The translations under genes were made by a program, and so were the position numbers. From Isoetes taiwanensis (taxonomy: Eukaryota; Streptophyta; Lycopodiopsida; Isoetales; Isoetaceae): DNA of 64,000 nucleotides. The stretch spans positions 5,611,821-5,675,820 of the forward strand of contig JAJEKV010000057.1 in NCBI GenBank assembly GCA_021234155.1, given 5' to 3'. The notes below the pieces were generated by a model. It saw nothing but the letters and a program-made list of their open reading frames with translations, searched no databases and had not been told where the DNA came from. Shown here one piece after another: positions 56,791 through 64,000 of the stretch. How positions within the stretch are numbered: the first letter of the stretch is position 1; each line of letters starts with the position of its first letter.

Positions 56791-57784
56791 TGCAAGTGTT
56801 TGACAATGGAAGATCCAAGACTACTATGAATGTAATCAAGTTATTGCAGAATCTGTTTAACTGCAAAATCCTTACCTTATCCTCCCCTTCTTTTGTGTAA
56901 CTAGCAAATACACCAAAGCAGATTGATCATATGCAAGCCTCTATTCTATTATCTATTACAGATTTTAAACCCCACAATAAGATCCTTTCGAGATAGTTTA
57001 AGAAATGTTCACTTGAATTCCAAAAGTGGGTACTAAAAGAAACCCACAGTGATATATCAGGAAAAGGAACCTCCAAATTTGTTTTTTGGCAGCATCATAT
57101 TCTTTTTTTTTTTGCAGCATCACGATCGTTTTCGTCCTCCCCCCTTTCCCAGCAATGGGAGGATTAGGATTTGTGGATTGACACGGGAATGGACCAAGGG
57201 AATGAGGAAGGATATCTTATGTAAAAGCTTTGGGCGGGAGACCACAGTTTTTCATTGCTGCTAGAGCATTAGGTAGTTGTGGCCTCTGTTGATGAATGAA
57301 CAGGCCCATGGAGAGCAAACAGACCGCCCTCTAATGGGTAGGCTTGTTACAGAAAGAAATGCAAAAACATTTTGATAACATGACCGCCCTCTAATGCGTA
57401 GGCTTGTTACAGAAAGAAATGCAGAAACATTTTAATAACATGATGTATTAAGAATATTTTGTCTGCATAAACATTTTAATGACATGGTGTATTAAGAATA
57501 TATTGTCTGGGTACAGATCAACATAAGATCATCTTTATTATAAATGCATACATCATATGGTAGTCCAGTTTTAACAAATAGGCTGTACAAATAGGCTTTT
57601 GAATAAGACTTACCCATGTTTAGCAACACTGTCATGTGCAAAGATAGTGTTCAGATAACTAGACATATGACATATTTTTTTTGATTGAGCCTAAGCTTAA
57701 GAGGCATCCCAATTGGCAACATACAAGCCTTTACGATATGTTTCAGATAATGAGTACAACCATTAACAAGATAAGAATGAATGC
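56791..57784. other. No gene; one 65-bp tandem duplication
   Basis: ACCGCCCTCTAATGxGTAGG with its following ~45 bases is duplicated (57324-57440), and a related AACATTTTAATxACATGxTGT unit repeats once more to ~57500. No coding sequence recognised. Confidence 0.55.
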
Positions 57785-58030
57785 AAGGGATTTGTATTCT
57801 GGAATACATGAAGAGTGTGCATTTGTATTCAAGAATACAATAAGAGTGCATGTTTGTATTTCGGAATACAATAAGAGTGCACGTTTGTATTCCGGAATAC
57901 ATTAAGAGTGCGTGTTTATATTCCAAAATACAATAAGTGTGCACGTTTGTATTCCGAAATACACTAAGTGTGCAAGGTTCTATTTCGTAATTGCATAATA
58001 GTGCACAAGGTTCTATTCTGGAATCTGTTC
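57785..58030. repeat. Palindromic minisatellite, ~31-bp units
   Basis: Seven to eight units of the form AAGAGTGCACGTTTGTATTCCGGAATACAAT run head to tail. Each contains the self-complementary core GTATTCCGGAATAC (with variants such as GTATTTCGGAATAC). A minus-strand frame spans it by chance. Confidence 0.85.
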
Positions 58031-58254
58031 TGCACCTCTTGTCTTGTGGGAAAAGGGGGATAGAGACTTGAAAGCAAGTAGAAGAACGAAAGTTCCAACT
58101 AGAATCCCTATAAATCCCAATGAATGCGGCCGCCTTGTTAAGCATGGCAACTGTGGCCCTATAGTCCTGGCTTATGGATTTTGGGGGGTTTAAGTCAGGT
58201 ATGGACGTGTGCCGCCATGATCCGCTAGCTATCCACAGAACCATTGTGCTCCCA

Positions 58255-60360
58255 AAAGGGACTTATCCCATTCTTGCCTCATCCGATTGCCCTAGTAGCA
58301 TATGCGCTTGTTTCATATATTATAAATTCTCTGCCTATTCTTTTCTTCCTTTTTAGACTTCCTATTCCTATTCTTTCTCTCTTTATATTCTATATACTTT
58401 TATCTCTATGTTCTTTCTCTATCAAATCTCTCTCTTCACATTGTATTATGCGCAGAGGAATCAATCAGAAGTACACGCACTCGCACAAGCACGCTTAAGG
58501 TGCAAACACTCAACTATGGACCATATATTCACATTGGGCACCTTGATAAAAGACAACAGAAACAGATGACAGTATCTATATTGCTGCTTTATGGACTTTG
58601 CTAAAGCTTTTGACATGGTCTCCAGGAGAGAAACTATAGGAAAGATTGATACGGTTGGGAGCCCCGCCCAGGAGTTACATAATGCTATATACAGGCCTAT
58701 TATGCCCCCTCTTAGGAATAGTTATCAACGATAGTATTATAGTCTATCGAGGGTGCCCAGTCTCTCCTACGTTGTTTGGGTTAAACATTGACTAGCTTGA
58801 GGGTTGGCTTGCACATCATACAGGTTGAGAGGCCATACTTTCTCATCATATCATCCGGCAGCTAATATACGTGGATCTCTTAGCCTACATCCTAGCGAGT
58901 ATGCAGCAACATCTGGATGCCTTGAGCAGTTTTTGATAGACTACTAGAATGCGCGTCAATTTGGCCAAAACCAAGGTTCTCTTGGTGTCATCCTTGAGGC
59001 AATAGATGGAGCCTTGTTTCACTTACCAAGGTCAAGATGTAGAAGTGATGCAAACATACAAGTACTTGGGAGTGGAGTCTACTACTACCACCACATATTG
59101 GGATACTTGCATCAGGTAACAATAGGCTGGAAGGCTTTTTATATGATGCAGAACAACTGTCACATAGCAGAGCTTTGCAACTGGTCACATAAGCCACACT
59201 TGGTCAAAGTGTAAGGGACCCAATACTTCTGCATGGAGTGGAAGTATAGGGTTACTGATATCATTTGCCACTTGGAAGAATTTGGAATGGGTACAGGCCT
59301 TTCTGCCCCAAGCACTTGGAGTCATGTCCACGGTCCTATATCAAATTTTTTTTTTTGCAAGAGACTGACTTTCTCCAAACCTCGCCTACACATGACCATG
59401 GGTCCACAACATCTTAAAGCCTATTGGAATAAGAAACAAACCATCTAGTTCTCCAGATGGAATGTGCAGGAACAAGATGCATAGAAGTACAGAATAATGA
59501 GGATTTAAAATCCCTCACACAGTATCTGGATGCATATTCTAAGTAAGCTTTGGGATAACAGTGCTTTGGAGTTAGTAAAAACTGTCCACTACAAAAGCCA
59601 AATTAATCCTACCCTTGTAAGGGGGCCTGCTCAAGGTGTAGGGGAGCCAATACTTCTGTATGGAGTGGAAGGTTAGTGATATCGTTTGCCATTTGCGAGG
59701 ATTTGGAATGGGTACATTCTGACTCGAGCACTTGAAGTCATGTCCACGGTCCTATATCAAATTCTTTTGCAAGAGGCTGACTTTTTGCTTATGTAAAAAG
59801 CTGCTCTGGAACGTCGCACCATCTACTGTCAAAAAGTGGTCAGCATGGGAGATTCCCACTTTCCAAACCTCGCCTAGACATGACCATGGGTCCACAACAT
59901 CCTGAAGCCTGTTGGAATAAAAAAAACGAGCCATCTGGTTCTCCAGATGGAATGTGCAAGAACACAAGTGCATAAAAGTGCAGAACAAGAGAACCATTCT
60001 TTTAATATATTGATGACATAGTTCTTTAAAAATAAAAATATCTCAGTATATTTCTAAATAAGCTTTAATGCTTTGGAGTTAGTAAAAACTTTCTACTACA
60101 GAAGCCAGATTAATCCTACCCTTGTAAGGGGGCCGCAATGATAATTCAAAACACATTTACCCAATCATAATTTGCCTTAACCTAATGGATTTACGGTCAT
60201 ATCACGCAAAATTATTTTAGATGAAGAACCTCAGTTGCCATATCCTGAACTTAAGGTACTTCACATAAGTTTTTTGAAAAAGCATACACTTTTGAGGACT
60301 CAAATATTGCAATTTTGGTTAAGTGGAAATATACATCACCAGAGGCGCAACTTGGGTTCT
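58255..60360 (+). repeat. Diverged direct repeat, right copy (LINE-B carrier)
   Basis: Partner of 48375-50390. Internally, a block around ATGGAGTGGAAGxTTAGTGAT to GTTCTCCAGATGGAATGTGC occurs twice (about 59233-59480 and 59660-59965), and the CCAxATTAATCCTACCCTTG segment occurs twice (59605 and 60108). Confidence 0.75.
58495..59560 (+). pseudogene. LINE-B copy 4 (degenerate)
   Basis: Contains TMDHIFTLGTL, CCFMDFAKAFDMV, GCPVSPTLFGLNID, MRVNLAKTKVLLVSS, TYQGQDVEVMQTYKYLGVES and GWKAFYMMQNNCHIAE remnants in several frames. It resembles copy 3 more than copies 1 and 2. No open polymerase frame. Confidence 0.8.
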
Positions 60361-60374
60361 CAAGATGGATCTTG

Positions 60375-60620
60375 ATAAGACTACCCAGACTTTATGGAGC
60401 AACACCAAGCGCTCACCAACAATAATGCAATCAACGCCAACTCTGAAGGTGAGAATGTTCTCTGCGGACTGGTAGATCTAGGAGGGATCATAAAAGGGGC
60501 TATTTATATTATGCATCATAGAAAATGGGGGAGCATGCAGGCATGGTAGAACGCGTTCATCTACGGCTACTATAGAAGTTATGCCATTCCTTACTCCAAG
60601 ACGAAGAGCCAGCCCTAGGC
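60375..60620 (+). other. Coding-like fragment, unrecognised
   Basis: A plus-strand frame reads DYPDFMEQHQALTNNNAI, then LCGLVDLGGIIKGAIYIMHH, one stop, then NAFIYGYYRSYAIPYSK. The composition looks like a decayed exon, but I cannot assign a family and no splice sites are clear. Confidence 0.3.
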
Positions 60621-61400
60621 ATGCTAGGATGTTTGACATTACCTAGTTTGCTTCACGCTTAGGCTATGATATATTTGTGAACTGTTATGGCCTGCAAGTT
60701 GCAATTAATTCCATTTAAAATCACTAACCCTCATTAGGCACTTGAATCCTTTTTAGTTTGCACACTTTCCTAAGTCACAGCATGCATTACTTTCAGAGTT
60801 TTGAAACGATCAGCTTGGTTGTGCATGAAGAAAAATATACCTGCCATAAAGTTGAAGAACCATAGAATCAAAGGAATCAACAGCAAGTAGAACCTTTATT
60901 CTGCAAGCTCTAGCTGAATGAAGAAAAGGGAAAGAACCCATTTAGTCGGCACAATTTTTTGTTATATATACCAAAAGGCAAAGAGGAAGAGAATATACAA
61001 AGAGCACAGAGACTAGATCTAAGCATTTTCAATCCAGCATTGCCATGTTGGGCATATGCAACAATCATTACAGTCAAGAAAACAAGGCCTGATTCGCTAA
61101 TTTGTCAAAACATGCATTGTTATTTTGAATTTTCCATCACAAATCAATATCTGATTCACCAACTTCATTGTGGATACACTTTCCGAACTCAATAGTTCTA
61201 TGCTGTGACAAACATTCCAAGTAGCTAAGAATGTCATTTTATCTTAACCTGCTTTTTGCATCCCCATAAAATAAATTAAGAGCCAAAAAATCTTCTTTCG
61301 GTACATTTTATGTATATATCCTCCACAAAGGTGTTCCCCAAGACAAGGTTCAAATGAAGTAGGAACCAAATATTCCAATTGTGAAGAACCATCATTCTTG
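60621..61400. other. AT-rich spacer, no gene seen
   Basis: No supported feature. Confidence 0.5.
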
Positions 61401-61464
61401 AGAATAGAATAGAATAGAATAGAATAGAATAGAATAGAATAGAATAGAATAGAATATAGAATAG
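61401..61464 (-). repeat. (TATTC)n / (GAATA)n array at the LINE-C 3' end
   Basis: Eleven or so GAATA units on the plus strand, one interrupted by ATA. A short run of the same pentamer occurs at 45526-45541, in the second intron of the intact gene, and at 2976-2996. Confidence 0.9.
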
Positions 61465-61703
61465 ACATTATTGTCCCTTGTGCCCTGAGGCCACTGGACT
61501 TATATAGCATGGGCGAGCTCCCTAATGGGTGCTACTAGCACATCACGCTGGTTTTATTATAGCCTTTTCTGAAGGCTTCCTTTTTTCTATTAATACCGGC
61601 ATCCCGCTTTGAATCGGCATCATGGCCATGCAGTGATGCGTCGTTATCAATCAGCTTTAAGCTGAGCATTTCTTGGGCAGCTATGACTCGCCTCTTGGGC
61701 GGC

Positions 61704-61991
61704 TCATATCACAAGCCCTTTTTCTTTGTGTACTTCCCGGTGTCTGATCGTCATCTCATGTATTGCATCTGCCAGATCTCTCATTGTTTCTGCCCTTATC
61801 ATCATGGTGTGTACTGCCTGACCCCATCTTATGTTTCTGTATTTGTTTCTGATGTCTCTGTATACTGGGCACTCATTGAGCAGGTGATTCTCATCCTCCA
61901 CTCTCCCAATGTCACAAATTCTGCATACCTGGTCATCTTTCTCTACTCTCCCCCATCTGTCCTTTTCAATTCTTAGATCATGGCTTCCCAT
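61704..61991 (-). pseudogene. LINE-C C-terminal zinc-binding segment
   Basis: 95-codon frame with CRICDIGRVEDENHLLNECP, the C-x2-C ... H-x4-C pattern found after the RT in many LINEs, followed by VYRDIRNKYRNI and a basic tail. Confidence 0.75.
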
Positions 61992-62596
61992 CCTGAATCT
62001 CGCTAGGACATCTCTCCTTGTTTTTCCTAACAGATTATCTCAATACATCTGTTGTCCTATCTGCTGTTCTGGATTGAAGACTGTCGTAAGCCAAAGTGTC
62101 TTGGGTCCTGTGTGTTTTTGCAGCCATGCTCGCGTAGCCTTGTCTGTCCAGTCCTCATTCCATTTGCTTTCATTTACCAGGTCGCTCAGGTTCATCCCCA
62201 TTTCTCTGGTCCACACTGCCAAGTCCTTAAACCATCTACTGCTCGTGATGATGTGTGATTTTGCTGATTTGCTGATTGCAATGCTCGATAATTTCTTTAG
62301 TTTCCCACCTGCATTGTCTCTTATTAGATATCTAATAGTCTTCTCCCATGCCCTCACCTCCATTGGTTTTACGCCTGTCTCGTGATATACTATGGTACAT
62401 TAGTGGTGTGTTTGTTCTCGACTTAAATTCTGTTTATGCCCAATCGTCAAGATCCCTTCCTGTTTTTTCCATTTCTTGTCTGTTAAACCCGATCCCCAAG
62501 CTTCAGCCCCATATAGCTGCGTCGTCACGACCACTGCACTGAACAAATAGCATTTGATCTCCCAGTCTATTATTCTACTTTTATTACATAAAATTT

Positions 62597-63121
62597 TCAT
62601 ATTAAAGTAACTCCCAATGGCTGATTGGAATCTGGCATCTGCACCTTTAGCCCATTTCCCTGTGCCGTGTGCGTCATACCCCAGATATCTATATACTCTG
62701 TTGATTCTTCTAGTTCTGTTCCCAAATACCTAAATGGTCTGTGTCTGTTCCTATTACCGAAGATGACTATTTTGGTCTTTGTAAGGTTTACTGTTAACCC
62801 TGTCCTTTCGCAGAAGATTTCTAGTAACTTCAGTAATCTGTGCATTCCTTTGTTTTTTGTGGCCATCATGCTCAGGTCATCAGCATATAACATGATGGGT
62901 ACCTTGGTGTCCCCTAGTGTAGGGGCATCCATGTCCCCTTGTTGCTCTGCTATGAAGTCTTGTAATGCATCTATGTATATTTCGAACAATGTTGGGAATA
63001 ATGGGCACCCCTGTTTGACTCTCGTGTCGCAGTTTATTGCCTGTCCCTCCTCTTCCATTTTCGCATATACCTTGTGATACATTCTTGCAATTGCTCCTAC
63101 CATGTCTCTTGGTGCGTGCAT
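62597..63121 (-). pseudogene. LINE-C reverse transcriptase core
   Basis: 174-codon open frame with RVKQGCPLFPTLFEIYIDAL, catalytic LYADDLSMM (near 62865-62890) and GLTVNLTKTKIVIFGN. The palm domain is intact here. Upstream (63127-63378) and downstream (62400-62600 and 62040-62363) parts are in other phases, so the polymerase is broken as a whole. Confidence 0.85.
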
Positions 63122-64000
63122 ATCTATCAGTCTCTGTAGGAGCTTCTCCCTCGGGACTGTGTCGAAAGCCTTCTAAAGTCTACAAAGCAGCATACTACTT
63201 TCTTCCCCTGAGTTCTATTCTGCTCTATTAATATCCGAAGGGTTACTAGATGATCAGTGGTTGAGTGTTCTGGCCTGAAGCCTGCCTGTCCCTGTGCCCT
63301 CATGTTTCCTGTTTTTGCCCATTGCTTCAATTTGTTATCCAGTACCTTTCCAAACCATTTTGCAAAGATGGAGCTCACGATTATTGTCCTGTAATTTCCA
63401 GGTTCCTGTCTGCTCCCCCCTTTGTGTAGAGGTATGACCCTGTTGTAAGCCCATCTGTCTGGGAGCCCCGTCTGTATTATACCATTGAAAATGTCGGTAA
63501 CCTATTTCCCTATTGCAGTATATGTACACTTTAGCAATTCCACAGTCAATCCATATAAGTCTGGAGCTTTGTTGTTAGCCATCCTGTTTAGTGCCATCAT
63601 CACTTCCTGTACACTGAAACACGGTCTATCCATCTCTTGTAGTGCTGGTATTGGCGCTGGGGATGCCCCGGTCTTATATAGTTTCTCAAGGTATTTCTCC
63701 CATCCAGATGCTCCAATGCTGTCCTGTGTGTTCTCATTTTTCCTATTCCCCTGTCCCTTCCTTTTAATTCCTTTCCAGAAATTTTGGGGTTGTTTTTTTA
63801 GCAATTTAGCCAGTCCCCATTGGTGTTGTACCAAATTTTTGTTTCTCTTTTACTTTAGCATTCTTAAGTATACCGCCTTTTCTGTTTGATATGTCTCTCT
63901 GCCTTTATGCGCTCTGACTTTTTTTTTTGTTCCCTGCACTCTTCATCATACCATATTGAGGTCTTAAAGGCATTATTTCCCCTGGGCACTGTCCATTCCT

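Larger units (their letters stand above)
61401..64000 (-). mobile_element. LINE-C, non-LTR retrotransposon with (TATTC)n tail, runs off the window
   Basis: Minus-strand element whose 3' end is a (TATTC)n array (61401-61464), not poly(A). Its ORF2 is spread over several frames: ANNKAPDLYGLTVELLKC, NYRTIIVSSIFAKWFGKVLD, QAGFRPEHSTTDHLVTLRIL, CCFVDF, RVKQGCPLFPTLFEIYIDAL, IMLYADDLSMMATKNKGM, LTVNLTKTKIVIFGN, FRYLGTELEE, QLYGAEAWGSG and a CRICDIGRVEDENHLLNECP zinc motif near the C-terminus. The pentanucleotide tail and motif wording separate it from LINE-A and LINE-B. The upstream part is beyond 64000. Confidence 0.85.

Noticed and set aside
57651-58244. 197-codon minus-strand frame
   Set aside because: Most of it translates the palindromic minisatellite; the periodic SGIQT/NTNMH residues are a repeat by-product.

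Overview
The window looks like a piece of nuclear genome from a land plant with a large, repeat-rich genome. The evidence is GT-AG introns, poly(A)-tailed LINEs with plant L1-type ORF1/EN/RT/zf-RVT proteins, PLS-type pentatricopeptide (PPR) gene relics, a DRP4-type dynamin relic, a plant GH3 beta-xylosidase relic, telomere-like AAACCCT runs and Helitron, CACTA-like and Tourist-like elements. Decayed organelle-type PPR genes amid LINEs would suit a fern or lycophyte, but that placement is a guess. Nothing here is prokaryotic, so operons and ribosome binding sites do not apply.

Layout. Bases 1-8550 and 8551-29846 are two copies of one ~8.6 kb segment in direct tandem. Each copy carries, on the minus strand, a dead copy of a two-TM membrane-protein gene, a fragment of a LINE (family B), and a full-length but broken L1-like LINE (family A). 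Copy 2 is stretched to ~21.3 kb by two later insertions with readable ends: a 2.36 kb Helitron (10056-12417) and a 10.3 kb CACTA-like element (14354-24670, 3-bp TSD TTT). The CACTA-like element carries a PPR relic, an inverted minisatellite and a modular array with seven telobox-bearing hairpins. From 29847 to 38230 there are relics of an F-box gene, a two-EF-hand gene and a dynamin-related gene; the dynamin relic lies between ~155-bp inverted repeats. From 39290 to 44525 are two degenerate family B LINEs separated by a Helitron 3' end.

The only gene that reads intact is at 44950-46426 (minus). It has three exons, 1107 nt and 368 codons, and encodes an unrecognised protein with one N-terminal and one C-terminal membrane segment. 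It is the intact relative of the two dead copies in the tandem duplication. Downstream come a Tourist-like MITE (47455-47640), two diverged direct repeats carrying family B LINE pieces (48375-50390 and 58255-60360), a GH3 beta-xylosidase relic, a PPR relic with an internal duplication, a minisatellite built on a GTATTCCGGAATAC palindrome, and an unrelated LINE (family C) with a (TATTC)n tail that runs off the right edge.

The genes do not form a pathway. The window is mainly a record of events: LINE insertion and decay, then segmental duplication, then copy-specific insertions. Short tandem duplications of about 20-70 bp recur throughout, several inside gene relics and one duplicating a splice donor. 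Local patches where the duplicated copies disagree suggest that some frameshifts may be consensus errors.
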